A stretch of 64,000 bases of DNA. It comes from CAVZMI01 sp050011775 (lineage in GTDB: Bacteria > Bacteroidota > Ignavibacteria > UBA10030 > CAVZMI01). Positions 1 through 8,577 of the stretch are shown here, in pieces. The notes under the pieces were generated by a model. That model saw only the letters and a program-made list of their open reading frames with translations, had not been told where the DNA came from and did no database searches. The position numbers and the translations under genes are program-made. Positions within the stretch are counted from its first letter, which is position 1, and each line of letters starts with the position of its first letter. Location: contig JBEKIL010000002.1 of assembly GCA_050011775.1 (NCBI GenBank), positions 186,001-250,000 of the forward strand, in the 5' to 3' direction.

Positions 1-843
1 TATTTCTTCAACGGAACGCCAAATCCAAGTGTTCTGAGTGTCCTTAAAATTCCATATCAGAGTCTGTTCACAAAGATTGCCGATGTTCCGGAGGTTAAAG
101 ATGGCAGCTGGAGGGTGAATGTGGAGCTGTTGTCCGACGGAGTGATCGATGGCGATACGCAATTTGGCGTTTCGGAATTTGCCAAACCTGAGCTTGACGT
201 CTGCGATGTTCGCAAACCGCGTGCTGTCGGCCCGATTCCTGAAGTGTACTTTGAGCGGAAGGAGTGGGATTACAAATATCCTGCCTTTTCTGCAGATATC
301 AGGCCGACGGTCAATGAACTGGAGCAATGGACGTTCACGGTGAAATCGGAACCGAGAAAACAGGCATCGCTTACCTTCAAAGGGGTCGCCGGTGTCCCTC
401 GGCAAAACGAAATATACCTTGTTGACAGGGCGCAGGCGGAATACAAAGATCTTCGAAAAGACTCGGTCTATAAATTTGTTCCGGTGGTAAACCGTTCAGA
501 ATTTTCTGTATACGTCGGTAAGAAGGATGCGGTATTGAAAAAGGCAATGGAAGTGGTGCCGACTGAATTCTCGCTCGGACAGAATTTCCCGAATCCGTTC
601 AATCCGACGACGAGTTTTTCGGTACGGCTGCCGGTGAGCTCATTTGTGACGTTAACGGTCTTTAATATTCTGGGACAGCCTGTGCGGTTGGTCTACTCGG
701 GGAATCTTGAAGCGGGTCAGCACTGGTTCACATGGGATGGAAGGAATGAGAGCAATGTAAATGTACCGAGCGGGGTGTATTACTGCCGGCTGGATGTGGC
801 AGGAGTTAAATCGTTTGTAACTAAGATGGTAATGATTAAATAA
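1..843 (+). CDS. C-terminal part of a T9SS-exported surface/secreted protein (5' end outside window)
   Basis: The reading frame is open from base 1, so only the last 280 residues are visible; the GTG at 115 is internal. The last ~90 residues form a type IX secretion sorting domain of the FlgD-Ig-like type: LGQNFPNPFNPTTSF (FPNPF begins at visible residue 196), then a beta-rich stretch with VFNILGQPVR, WDGRN, PSGVYYCRL and the terminal TKMVMIK. Known role of this domain: it sends a Sec-exported cargo through the T9SS and is usually cleaved. The upstream ~180 visible residues are beta-rich and I do not recognise them. It is followed by a secreted membrane-anchored protein and a secreted caspase-like protease, so it may belong to the same cell-surface unit; that link is inference. 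Confidence 0.85.
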   Translation, partial: YFFNGTPNPSVLSVLKIPYQSLFTKIADVPEVKDGSWRVNVELLSDGVIDGDTQFGVSEFAKPELDVCDVRKPRAVGPIPEVYFERKEWDYKYPAFSADIRPTVNELEQWTFTVKSEPRKQASLTFKGVAGVPRQNEIYLVDRAQAEYKDLRKDSVYKFVPVVNRSEFSVYVGKKDAVLKKAMEVVPTEFSLGQNFPNPFNPTTSFSVRLPVSSFVTLTVFNILGQPVRLVYSGNLEAGQHWFTWDGRNESNVNVPSGVYYCRLDVAGVKSFVTKMVMIK

Positions 844-858
844 TTTTTTCTTAACAGC

Positions 859-908
859 CAGGTGGCCGAGTTAAAACGCCATTTTGACAGTCATATCGAG
901 GCCACCTG
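859..908. repeat. Inverted repeat / RNA hairpin after the T9SS protein gene
   Basis: CAGGTGGCC (859-867) is perfectly repeated in inverse as GGCCACCTG (900-908). No T-run follows on the + strand, so a simple rho-independent terminator is not supported. It could be a processing or termination structure between the two genes. Confidence 0.5.
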
Positions 909-987
909 TAGGAAGAAAGAATTTCTGAAAATTATATTGAGTGATAATCCCATCAGTGAGGTTATATAAGTATAAACGAGGAATACA

Positions 988-1518
988 ATGCAAACTATTT
1001 TTCAGAGGTGCCGATTTTTATTTTATTTATTTGCCCTCGCGATCATTATCGAGGGAATCCCATTGACTATAGTGCAGGCAGAGGAGAAGGTGGAGGTACG
1101 CAACGTCCGGTTTGAGGTGTCGGGGAAGGTGATCGTTCTCAACTATGATTTGCAGGGGCCTGCAAACAGGGACTACAAGGTATCGTTGACTCTCAAGAGA
1201 AAAATGGATATTACTTTTCAATATAAACCTATCGTGTTGAAGGGGAGTGTAGGAGAAGATTGTCAAATTGGGGACAATAAACAGATCACTTGGGATATAT
1301 TGAAGGAAATGCCGCAGGGTCTTGAAGGAGATGATTTTTATTTTATTATCCAGGCTGAACTCATTCCGGCAAGCAGCTACACATGGTGGTACATCGCTGG
1401 CGGAGCCGCAGTTGTCGGAGGTGCAGTGGCATACATTGTATTAAGCAAGGGTGGCGGAGAAACTACGTTGGTAGCTCAAGGTTTTCCAAAGCCGGTTGGA
1501 AGACCGGTTGGTAATTGA
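988..1518 (+). CDS. Exported beta-rich protein with C-terminal membrane anchor, unknown function
   Basis: 176 residues. Residues 1-31 form a Sec signal peptide with a hydrophobic core and an AEEK-like end (cleavage probably near VQA). Residues ~32-130 look like a single beta-sandwich domain (alternating hydrophobics, 'VRFEVSGKVIVLNYDL'). Residues ~132-152 form one membrane segment rich in Gly/Ala/Val, followed by a short basic/Gly-rich tail. The predicted topology is therefore a domain outside the cytoplasm held by a C-terminal anchor. Its stop codon (1516-1518) lies 11 bases before the start of the caspase gene, whose ribosome binding site follows directly, so the two are probably co-translated. 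I do not recognise a named family. A role as partner or anchor of the caspase-like protease is inference from the gene pair. Confidence 0.7.
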   Translation: MQTIFQRCRFLFYLFALAIIIEGIPLTIVQAEEKVEVRNVRFEVSGKVIVLNYDLQGPANRDYKVSLTLKRKMDITFQYKPIVLKGSVGEDCQIGDNKQITWDILKEMPQGLEGDDFYFIIQAELIPASSYTWWYIAGGAAVVGGAVAYIVLSKGGGETTLVAQGFPKPVGRPVGN

Positions 1519-1529
1519 AAGGAGATACT

Positions 1530-2813
1530 ATGAATATGAAAAGAATCTTCTGGTGTGTCCTGGCGATGATAATTTTTTCATCGTATGTATTGATGTCGCA
1601 GACCTCCTCTTCCGAGAGTAATACGGGCTCGCTTATCCACGTTCCAATTAAACCGAAGGAAATTAAAGATATCACGCCGCCAGGCATAGAAATAATAGAG
1701 CCGGGTGGCATTGCAACGCGTGGAATGAAAATCGCCGGCGATACCCTTGTCGTGAAATCGGCCGAGTTGAAGATTCGCGGTATTGCGAAAGACTCGGGAG
1801 GTGTCGCGGTTGTATATGTCAACGGCAGTGAAGCATCCCTGAAACCTGTCGAAGGCGGTTGTGAGTTTGCATCGACCCAGCTGTTGCAATTCGGCATCAA
1901 TCGTATAGAAATAAGTGCGGTTGATGTAAGTAAAAACACAAGCATACAGACGCTGACAGTACGCCGTGAAGTTGTGATTGCGGTGCAGGAGAAGAAGATA
2001 CCGGTCGAGCCGTTCAAGGGACATCAGGTATGGGCTGTGGTTATCGGAATTTCAGAATATCAGAATTCTCAGATCACCCGGCTGAGGTATGCCGATAAAG
2101 ATGCGGAAGATTTCTATCAATACCTGATCACACCGCTGGAAAAAGGAGGGCGGGGTGTGGCACCCGTTAATATAAGGAAGCTCATCGATAAGGATGCGAC
2201 AAAGACCAATATTCAGGAGGCAATTTTCGACTTCATGAAAAGTCCTCTCGAAGAGGATGTTGTCATTATTTTCTTTGCCTGTCATGGTACGCCCGACCCT
2301 TACCGGCCAAATGTTCCTTATCTGCTTGCGTACGATTCCGACCTAGCGAAACCGGCCGCAACGGCGGTGAATATGCAGGATATACAGGTTGCCATACGAG
2401 ACTATATTAAAGCCAAGAAAGTTATCGTCTTTGCGGACGCCTGTCATAGTGCCGGTATTAGCTCGAATGTCGCGTTGCGCGGTACGGCGAGCGTGGAGCT
2501 TATCAATGATTTTATTGCGGAAATTGCGAACGCCGGAGGCAGTGTGCTGACCTTCAGCGCAAGTGAAGCTGCGGAGTTGTCACAGGAATCCCAGCAATGG
2601 GGCGGAGGTCATGGCGTATTCACTTACTATTTACTGGAAGGGTTGAGGGGAAAAGCAGATGTTGACGCAGACGGACTCGTGCGTCTTGGTGAATTGGTCG
2701 ATTATGTTAATCTAAAAGTTCGCCAGGATACGAAGTCTCTTCAGCATCCGAGTTCGAGCTCATCCATGTGGGACCGGAATTTACCGATGTCGATTATTGT
2801 GAAGGAGAAATGA
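1530..2813 (+). CDS. Secreted caspase-like cysteine protease (peptidase C14 family)
   Basis: Start chosen at ATG 1530 because GGAG (1521-1524) lies 5 bases upstream; a TTG at 1515 would be in frame but has no such site. The 427-residue product has a signal peptide (residues ~1-24), an extracellular Ig/cadherin-like beta domain (~45-150, with DTLVVKSAELKIRGIAKD), then a caspase-fold domain (~165-400). The expected catalytic pair is present: His252 in FFACHGTPD and Cys305 in FADACHSAG. The substrate-orienting AVVIGISEY strand and the LRYADKDAEDF helix that start C14 domains are also visible. Known: bacterial C14 proteins (metacaspase/orthocaspase and related families) cleave proteins, often after basic residues. 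This one would act outside the cytoplasm. Substrate and trigger are unknown. It is paired with the anchored protein upstream. Confidence 0.85.
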   Translation: MNMKRIFWCVLAMIIFSSYVLMSQTSSSESNTGSLIHVPIKPKEIKDITPPGIEIIEPGGIATRGMKIAGDTLVVKSAELKIRGIAKDSGGVAVVYVNGSEASLKPVEGGCEFASTQLLQFGINRIEISAVDVSKNTSIQTLTVRREVVIAVQEKKIPVEPFKGHQVWAVVIGISEYQNSQITRLRYADKDAEDFYQYLITPLEKGGRGVAPVNIRKLIDKDATKTNIQEAIFDFMKSPLEEDVVIIFFACHGTPDPYRPNVPYLLAYDSDLAKPAATAVNMQDIQVAIRDYIKAKKVIVFADACHSAGISSNVALRGTASVELINDFIAEIANAGGSVLTFSASEAAELSQESQQWGGGHGVFTYYLLEGLRGKADVDADGLVRLGELVDYVNLKVRQDTKSLQHPSSSSSMWDRNLPMSIIVKEK

Positions 2814-2980
2814 GCGGGATTTTTCTGGACAAGCGAATCGAATTACCTTGATAATCGATTTTTTTATTTGTATGTTATTTTTAGATTGAAATGATTGGTT
2901 ATTCAAAGGATATGTGATGGAGATTTAAAATTCTTCATCCTTTCCATGTTTTTTGAGATAATTTTATGCAGGGTATTGTA

Positions 2981-3022
2981 AAGCCAATTCTACATTCATT
3001 TCAACGTGAATTGGCTTTTTTA
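2981..3022. terminator. Rho-independent terminator after the caspase gene
   Basis: AAGCCAATTC (2981-2990) pairs with GAATTGGCTT (3008-3017), followed by a T-run. It lies 168 bases past the caspase stop codon and just before the msrC-like gene, so it isolates the two units. Confidence 0.75.
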
Positions 3023-3050
3023 TTATTGCTGCACCGATAAATGAACCACG

Positions 3051-3533
3051 ATGGGAACTCAAATTATTGTCAATCCAGTTCAGTCGAAAGAAGAACTCTA
3101 CAAATCCCTTCTCCCGCAAATTCAATCGTTGCTTGGGGGTGAAAGTGATCTTATCGCCAACTTGTCGAATGTCTCTGCAGCGTTGAAAATGTGTTTTTCA
3201 TACTACTCATGGGTGGGATTTTATTTGAAAAGAGGGAATGAGCTGGTTCTGGGTCCTTTTCAGGGGAAGCCCGCATGTGTTCGCATTGCCATGGGGAAAG
3301 GTGTGTGCGGAACCGCTGCCGAACGGAAAGAGACCGTCATCGTCCCGGATGTGAGAAAATTCCCGGGGCATATATTCTGCGATCCGAACTCATGCTCCGA
3401 GATTGTTGTTCCAATTATTAAAGGAGACTTGAGGGGTGTAATGGATATTGATAGTGTAAGCATAAATAGTTTCGACGAGATTGATAGGAAATATCTTGAA
3501 AAGCTTGTTCAGATGCTCGTTCATTATTTTTAA
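3051..3533 (+). CDS. msrC: Free methionine-(R)-sulfoxide reductase (GAF-type fRMsr)
   Basis: 160 residues, the normal length of the one-domain GAF enzymes that reduce free L-methionine-(R)-sulfoxide with thioredoxin. Family hallmarks are readable in order: WVGFYL, ELVLGPFQGKPACVRI, GKGVCGTAAE, a VPDV..FPGHIFCD stretch, SEIVVPI and GVMDIDS. The three cysteines used by the family (in PACVRI, KGVCGT and HIFCD) are all present, so it should be active. It is a cytosolic oxidative-repair enzyme. It stands alone between a terminator upstream and a repeat element downstream. Confidence 0.93.
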   Translation: MGTQIIVNPVQSKEELYKSLLPQIQSLLGGESDLIANLSNVSAALKMCFSYYSWVGFYLKRGNELVLGPFQGKPACVRIAMGKGVCGTAAERKETVIVPDVRKFPGHIFCDPNSCSEIVVPIIKGDLRGVMDIDSVSINSFDEIDRKYLEKLVQMLVHYF

Positions 3534-3549
3534 GATGTATGATTTTTAA

Positions 3550-3716
3550 ACTCTGTATCCTCTGTGGCGGTGACCCTACAATTATTTTTATATAATAAAG
3601 GGTCACAGCACCACAAATTGTCTGTTATCCTCGTGGTGTTTTCTTTTCTCATCGATAAAATATAACCACAGAGATCACAGAGGACTTCAACAATGCTATC
3701 CAGAAGGACACGGAGT
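3550..3716. repeat. MITE-like inverted-repeat element, copy A
   Basis: The 167-bp stretch starts ACTCTGTATCC (3550-3560) and ends GGACACGGAGT (3706-3716); the reverse complement of the end matches the start at 9 of 11 bases. It carries inner motifs CCTCTGTGG and CCACAGAG in opposite orientation and a GCTATC box before the right end. Related copies lie at 15094-15305 and, partially, at 13630-13706. There is no coding capacity. Confidence 0.6.
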
Positions 3717-3744
3717 AGAAATGGCAATTTTAATCTGACTTAAA

Positions 3745-4503
3745 ATGCGTCCTAAAAGAAAATATAAATCAAGTAGACCTGTTGCACTTGTCACCGGTGG
3801 AGCACGGAGGCTGGGGCGACATATCGCTCTGCGGCTTGCCCGCGAGGGTTTTGATATTGTAGTTCTTTATCATATGACTTCCGCGGCAAAGGTAAAAAAA
3901 GAAATCGAGAGTTATGGAAGAAGATGCGTGACAATCAAAGCAGATGTGACATCGACGGCTGCAATCCGCCGCGCTGTCCGTAATGCAGTGAAACATTATG
4001 ATCGGATTGATGTTCTGGTGAACAATGCCGGAATTTTTATCGATGCAGCGTGGAATACATTCGATGAAAAGCTCTGGGACAAAACCATTGCCACAAATCT
4101 CAAAGGGCCGGCATTCCTGATGCAGGAGGCTGCAAAGGTCATGCTTCGTCACGGTGGAGGATCGATCATCAACATAGCTTCAGTCGGCGGTTTACAGCCA
4201 TGGGTGAAACATATTCCATACAGTATTTCAAAAGCCGGACTCATCATGAGTACCCGGTGCTTTGCGCGTGCTCTCGCTCCGGCAATTCGCGTCAATGCCA
4301 TTGCACCCGGTACAATCGTTATGAAGGGGGAGGAAGATCGGGACCTAAAACATCTTCCGGTGGACAAGATTCCATTTAGGCGGAATGGCGTTCCGGAAGA
4401 TATCACCGATCTTATTGCATTTCTTGCCACACGCGGGAAATATATAACAGGCCAGATTATTGCCGTCGACGGGGGGCGCACTTTGGTACCCATTGGAGAA
4501 TGA
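3745..4503 (+). CDS. SDR-family NAD(P)-dependent oxidoreductase (FabG / pteridine-reductase-like)
   Basis: 252 residues, typical classical short-chain dehydrogenase length. The NAD(P)-binding motif is TGGARRLG near residue 17, where the Arg pair suggests NADPH preference; NNAG, the catalytic Ser (IASVG) and YSISK (catalytic Tyr/Lys) follow, and the C-terminal GQIIAVDGGRTL is usual. TGGARRLG with VLYHMTS resembles pteridine reductases and FabG-like enzymes; the substrate cannot be fixed from sequence. The next gene begins on the base after its stop codon (4504), so the two are co-translated. It probably starts a long run of same-strand genes reaching 9.6 kb. Confidence 0.85.
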   Translation: MRPKRKYKSSRPVALVTGGARRLGRHIALRLAREGFDIVVLYHMTSAAKVKKEIESYGRRCVTIKADVTSTAAIRRAVRNAVKHYDRIDVLVNNAGIFIDAAWNTFDEKLWDKTIATNLKGPAFLMQEAAKVMLRHGGGSIINIASVGGLQPWVKHIPYSISKAGLIMSTRCFARALAPAIRVNAIAPGTIVMKGEEDRDLKHLPVDKIPFRRNGVPEDITDLIAFLATRGKYITGQIIAVDGGRTLVPIGE

Positions 4504-5337
4504 ATGAAACGGTCAGTATCAAATAAGGCATATAGAGACCAGGAATTCCTGAACAGTCCTGATGCCCGTACAATCCGGATCCTGGCAGAATTCCTCGAGC
4601 CGTTCCGGCGATTCCGGAAGAATAAGGTCAGAGACACAATTGTCTTCTTCGGTTCTTCGCGGATTAAGACGCGAAAGTCCGTGCGCGCAAAAATTCGAGA
4701 ACTGAAGAAGCAGATTCAGAAAACACACGGACAGCGAAAAAAGAATCTGGAGCAGCAGCTCGACACGGCGCTCGTCGATCTCGAGATGTCGAAGTATTAT
4801 GATGAATGCGTTGAGCTGGCAAGACTCCTAACAGAGTGGTCGAAGTCAATCGATTCGGAGCAGCGATTTATTGTTTGTTCGGGTGGCGGTCCGGGCCTCA
4901 TGGAAGCTGCAAATAAGGGTGCGCAGCTCGCCGGGGGCAAGTCGATCGGTCTTAACATCAGCCTGACGTCAGAACAAGCATCGAATCCATATATTTCACC
5001 AGAATTGAATTTCGAATTTCATTACTTTTTCATGCGGAAATTTTGGTTCGTGTATCTTGGTAAAGCGCTGATCGTTTTTCCAGGCGGTTTCGGTACAATG
5101 GACGAATTAATGGAGCTGTTGACCCTGCTGCAAACAGGGAAAATCCGAAAAAAGATGTCAGTCATCATCTACGGCCGCTCGTATTGGGAGAAGATTATCA
5201 ATTTTGATGCACTGGTAAAGTTCGGGATGATCGATGCGGAGGATATGAGTCTTTTCACGTTTGCCGACACCCCGCAAGAGGCATTCACGTATCTTAAAAA
5301 AGAACTTCTGCGGAATTATCCTAAGAAAAAAGAGTAG
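4504..5337 (+). CDS. LOG-family nucleotide 5'-monophosphate phosphoribohydrolase-like protein (TIGR00730 type)
   Basis: 277 residues. The two defining motifs of the LOG (formerly 'lysine decarboxylase') family are present: GGGPGLMEAANKGA and PGGFGTMDELMELLTLLQ. Known members split nucleotide 5'-monophosphates, including cytokinin precursors, into base and ribose-5-phosphate. The ~120-residue N-terminal part is longer than in plant LOG proteins and contains a charged helical, probably coiled-coil stretch (RAKIRELKKQIQKTHG), as in the long bacterial members. It starts directly at the stop of the SDR gene and ends 4 bases before the next gene. Actual substrate is unknown. Confidence 0.87.
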   Translation: MKRSVSNKAYRDQEFLNSPDARTIRILAEFLEPFRRFRKNKVRDTIVFFGSSRIKTRKSVRAKIRELKKQIQKTHGQRKKNLEQQLDTALVDLEMSKYYDECVELARLLTEWSKSIDSEQRFIVCSGGGPGLMEAANKGAQLAGGKSIGLNISLTSEQASNPYISPELNFEFHYFFMRKFWFVYLGKALIVFPGGFGTMDELMELLTLLQTGKIRKKMSVIIYGRSYWEKIINFDALVKFGMIDAEDMSLFTFADTPQEAFTYLKKELLRNYPKKKE

Positions 5338-5341
5338 CTCC

Positions 5342-6175
5342 ATGGCCGATTCCAAAGAATATCAATCGCTGATCCGATTGCTTGATGATGAGTCGAGCGT
5401 ATATGACGTGGTGCAGCGCAAACTTCTCGAGATGGGACCCGACGTCGTCCCGTCACTTCTGGAAGCAGCGGAAACGGGATCGCCGCTAACGAAAGAGCGG
5501 GCGAAAGATATTGCCGAGCGGATCACCATCGGACAGCTGCGTGCGCAGTTCCGTGATCTCGTCGGACATACCGGACAAGGAGACATCGATCTTGAGCGGG
5601 GAATGTTCATTATTGCCCGTTATCAATATCCGATGCTCGATGTGAAATACTACACAGAAATGCTAAATAGCTTTGCTGCGGAGCTTGATGCCAAACTGGC
5701 GGGTCATGACGATCCCGACGAAATTTTATACCTTGTCAACGATTTTTTTATCAAAGAAAAAAAATTCCAGGGAAATAAAATTGATTATTACAATCCTGAC
5801 AATTCTTATATCAACCGGGTACTCGATTCGCGCATGGGTATTCCAATCAGTCTTTGCATCGTGTATCTTCTTATTGCTCGCCGGTTGAATATACCGTTGG
5901 TGGGTATAGGAATGCCGAGTCATTTTTTATTAAATTATACGGTCGGTCCATCGGAAATCTTCATTGATCCGTTCAACGGAGGGCAACTTCTTACGCGGGA
6001 GCAGTGTATTGCATCGCTTGACCAGACGGGATTCGGTTATACTCCCTCCTATCTTGAAAAAGTGAGCAATCGATATATAATCGAACGCGTGCTCCGGAAT
6101 CTTGCACTGGCATATACTCAGCAGGGCGATTCGCTTCGGGCGAGAAACCTGATAACGCTGAACGATGTTCTATAA
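5342..6175 (+). CDS. SirB1-family protein (transglutaminase-like core plus helical C-terminus)
   Basis: Start placed at ATG 5342 (MADSKEYQ), 4 bases after the LOG gene; an upstream in-frame ATG at 5261 would overlap LOG by 77 bases and is unlikely. The 277-residue product has the SirB1/Transglut_core2 signature: YYNPDNSYINRVLDSRMG, then IPISLCIVYLLIARRLNI and VGIGMPSHFLLNY with candidate Cys and His residues of a transglutaminase-like triad. Residues 1-80 are helical (HEAT-like) and the C-terminus has a TPR-like helix pair (RYIIERVLRNLALAYTQQGD). The biochemical role of this widespread family is not settled. Confidence 0.85.
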   Translation: MADSKEYQSLIRLLDDESSVYDVVQRKLLEMGPDVVPSLLEAAETGSPLTKERAKDIAERITIGQLRAQFRDLVGHTGQGDIDLERGMFIIARYQYPMLDVKYYTEMLNSFAAELDAKLAGHDDPDEILYLVNDFFIKEKKFQGNKIDYYNPDNSYINRVLDSRMGIPISLCIVYLLIARRLNIPLVGIGMPSHFLLNYTVGPSEIFIDPFNGGQLLTREQCIASLDQTGFGYTPSYLEKVSNRYIIERVLRNLALAYTQQGDSLRARNLITLNDVL

Positions 6176-6212
6176 GTGACCGGAAATTTGTATTATTATT
6201 CAAAAAGGAAAA

Positions 6213-7073
6213 ATGTACCGAATTCTAGAAAAAGACGACCTTGTGGCTCAGGTGCATCGATATGTAATCGAGGCTCCGGATGTTGTACGGACGGCGAAGG
6301 CAGGCCAGTTCGTTATAATTCGTGTTCATCCATATGGCGAACGTATTCCTATTACCATTGCCGACTGGGACAGAACGAAGGGAACGATTACTCTGTATGT
6401 CCAGGCTGTTGGAAAAACCACAATGCTCATGAGCCGGTTGAAAACGGGTGATGCACTCTCCGATGTCGTCGGGCCGCTGGGATTACCCAGTCATATTGAG
6501 CCTCAGAAGACACTCGTGGCGATCGGCGGTGGATTTGGCATCGCAGCGATTCATCCCGTCGTCCGTGCACATAAAAATATTGGGAACACAACTATCTCAA
6601 TCATTGGGGCCCGTTCGCATGATCTTTTAATCATGGAAGAGGAAATAAGGAAAATCTCGGACGAGGTTTTGATTGCCACCGACGATGGGAGTTATGGGAC
6701 TAAAGGAATGGTAACTGATGTTTTGCAGAGTGTACTCGCTGCCGGTCGGAAAATCGATGTATGCCTTGCTATCGGCCCTGTTGTGATGATGAAGGCGGTC
6801 TGCGATATTACACGCCCTTATAATGTCACAACGCTGGTAAGTTTAAATCCTATCATGATGGATGGTACAGGCATGTGCGGTGCATGTCGCGTCAGTGTGA
6901 ATAACGAGAAAAAATTTGCATGTGTCGATGGTCCGGAGTTTAACGGCCACGATGTCGATTTTGATCTTCTGACGGCAAGGCAGAAAATGTACCTGCCTCA
7001 GGAGAAGCTGTCCTTGGAACTTTATGAACACCAATGTAAAGCGACTCCGCATCCCGAGAATTCTTCATGGTGA
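6213..7073 (+). CDS. FAD/NAD-binding iron-sulfur flavoprotein subunit (NfnA / SudB type)
   Basis: 286 residues, ferredoxin-NADP reductase-like. N-terminal FAD-binding barrel with RIPITIADWD, middle NAD-binding region beginning LVAIGGGFGIAAIHPV, and a C-terminal [2Fe-2S] ligand set in GMCGACRVSVNNEKKFACVDG. This is the layout of sulfide dehydrogenase SudB, NfnA and the dihydroorotate dehydrogenase electron-transfer subunit. It overlaps the next gene, the NfnB/GltA-type partner, by 7 bases, so the pair should form one heterodimer. Known complexes either bifurcate electrons between NADH, NADPH and ferredoxin or reduce polysulfide; sequence alone does not choose. Confidence 0.88.
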   Translation: MYRILEKDDLVAQVHRYVIEAPDVVRTAKAGQFVIIRVHPYGERIPITIADWDRTKGTITLYVQAVGKTTMLMSRLKTGDALSDVVGPLGLPSHIEPQKTLVAIGGGFGIAAIHPVVRAHKNIGNTTISIIGARSHDLLIMEEEIRKISDEVLIATDDGSYGTKGMVTDVLQSVLAAGRKIDVCLAIGPVVMMKAVCDITRPYNVTTLVSLNPIMMDGTGMCGACRVSVNNEKKFACVDGPEFNGHDVDFDLLTARQKMYLPQEKLSLELYEHQCKATPHPENSSW

Positions 7074-8530
7074 TAGATCCTAAAAAAATTACAAATAAGG
7101 AGCGAATGAAAATTCCCCGGCATCCTATGCCGGAGCAGTCGCCTCTGGAACGCGCAGGCAATTTTCTGGAAGTACCTCTGGGATATACACCGGAGATGGC
7201 GATAGAGGAAGCTCTCAGGTGTGTTCAATGCAAAGAGCCGGTGTGTGTCGCGGGTTGCCCCGTAGCCGTACCGATCAAAGAATTTCTCGCTCTGGTCGCA
7301 GAAGGGAATTTCGACGCCGCGGCAAAGAAAGTAAAAGAGACAAACGCTCTCCCTGCAGTGTGCGGGAGGGTTTGTCCGCAGGAAGATCAGTGTGAGCGCG
7401 TGTGTGTAATTTCGAAGAAGGTTGAGCCGGTCGCAATTGGACGCCTCGAGAGATTTGTCGCGGACTGGGAACGATTGAATAATGCGGTTATTGTACCGGA
7501 AATATTACCGCCGACGGGGAAGAAAGTTGCGATCGTCGGTGCCGGTCCAGCCGGATTAACATGTGCAGGTGATCTTGCGAAACTCGGACATACAGTCACA
7601 ATTTTAGAGGCACTTCATAAACCCGGTGGAGTACTGTTCTATGGCATTCCGGAATTCCGGCTTTCAAAGGATATTGTAGAAGCAGAAGTCGATTATCTCA
7701 GGAAACTCGGCGTCGAGATCAAATGCAACTTTGTCGTAGGAAAGACACGAACGATCGATGACCTGATGAACGAAGACGGGTACGATGCAATTTTCATAGG
7801 CACCGGGGCAGGACTCCCGTACTTTATGAATATTCCCGGTGAGAATTATAATGGTGTCTACACGGCAAATGAATTCCTAACGCGCGTGAACTTGATGAAA
7901 GGATATGAATTTCCCAAAGTTTCGGATACGCCGGTCCCGATGGCTAAACGTGTCGCGGTATTTGGAGGTGGAAATACAGCCATGGATGCCGCACGTACGG
8001 CACTCCGGCTCCCGTGGACTGAGAAAGTTTATCTCGTCTACCGACGTTCGGAGGTAGAGATGCCCGCACGGATCGAAGAAATTCATCACGGGAAGGATGA
8101 AGGAATAGAATTCATGTTTCTTGCCAATCCCACCAGATTTATCGGAAAAGACGGGTGGCTGACCGCGGTTGAGCTGCAAAGAATGGAGCTCGGAGAGCCC
8201 GATGAATCGGGACGCCGACGGCCGATCCCGATCAAGGGGAGCGAATATGTTATTGAAATTGATGCGGCTATTATAGCAATTGGAAACGGATCGAATCCGC
8301 TGATAGCAAAAACAACACCCGGCTTGCAGACAAACAAATGGGGAAACATCGTCGCAGAGGAAGCGACGGGTAAAACCTCGCGGCCGAAAATTTTTGCCGG
8401 GGGCGATATTGTCATAGGCGCCGCGACGGTCATCGCAGCGATGGGGGCGGGGAAGAATGCAGCGGTGGCGATTCATCGGTATCTGATGGGCGAAACTGAC
8501 AGTGCGGAAATAAATTATTCGTCACGCTGA
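7067..8530 (+). CDS. NADPH-dependent glutamate-synthase-small-chain-like oxidoreductase (NfnB / SudA / GltA type)
   Basis: 487 residues. Cysteine clusters near the N-terminus (CVQCKEPVCVAGCP and CGRVCPQEDQCERVC) would bind two [4Fe-4S] clusters. Then comes an FAD site (VAIVGAGPAGLTCAGDLA), an NADPH site (VAVFGGGNTAMDAARTALR) and the C-terminal FAD contact FAGGDIVIGAATVI. It is translationally coupled to the NfnA/SudB-type gene. A true glutamate synthase large subunit (gltB) is found 33 kb away, so this pair is more likely a stand-alone Nfn/Sud transhydrogenase or sulfide dehydrogenase than the GltB partner, although GltB could use it; this choice is inference. Confidence 0.88.
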   Translation: MVIDPKKITNKERMKIPRHPMPEQSPLERAGNFLEVPLGYTPEMAIEEALRCVQCKEPVCVAGCPVAVPIKEFLALVAEGNFDAAAKKVKETNALPAVCGRVCPQEDQCERVCVISKKVEPVAIGRLERFVADWERLNNAVIVPEILPPTGKKVAIVGAGPAGLTCAGDLAKLGHTVTILEALHKPGGVLFYGIPEFRLSKDIVEAEVDYLRKLGVEIKCNFVVGKTRTIDDLMNEDGYDAIFIGTGAGLPYFMNIPGENYNGVYTANEFLTRVNLMKGYEFPKVSDTPVPMAKRVAVFGGGNTAMDAARTALRLPWTEKVYLVYRRSEVEMPARIEEIHHGKDEGIEFMFLANPTRFIGKDGWLTAVELQRMELGEPDESGRRRPIPIKGSEYVIEIDAAIIAIGNGSNPLIAKTTPGLQTNKWGNIVAEEATGKTSRPKIFAGGDIVIGAATVIAAMGAGKNAAVAIHRYLMGETDSAEINYSSR

Positions 8531-8577
8531 GCAACTAAGTCACCAGTACCCGTCTGTTGCACAGGCATGGAGTTTAA

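Noticed and set aside
7877..8476. 199-codon reverse frame inside the NfnB-like gene
   Set aside because: Shadow frame; composition and overlap show it is not real.
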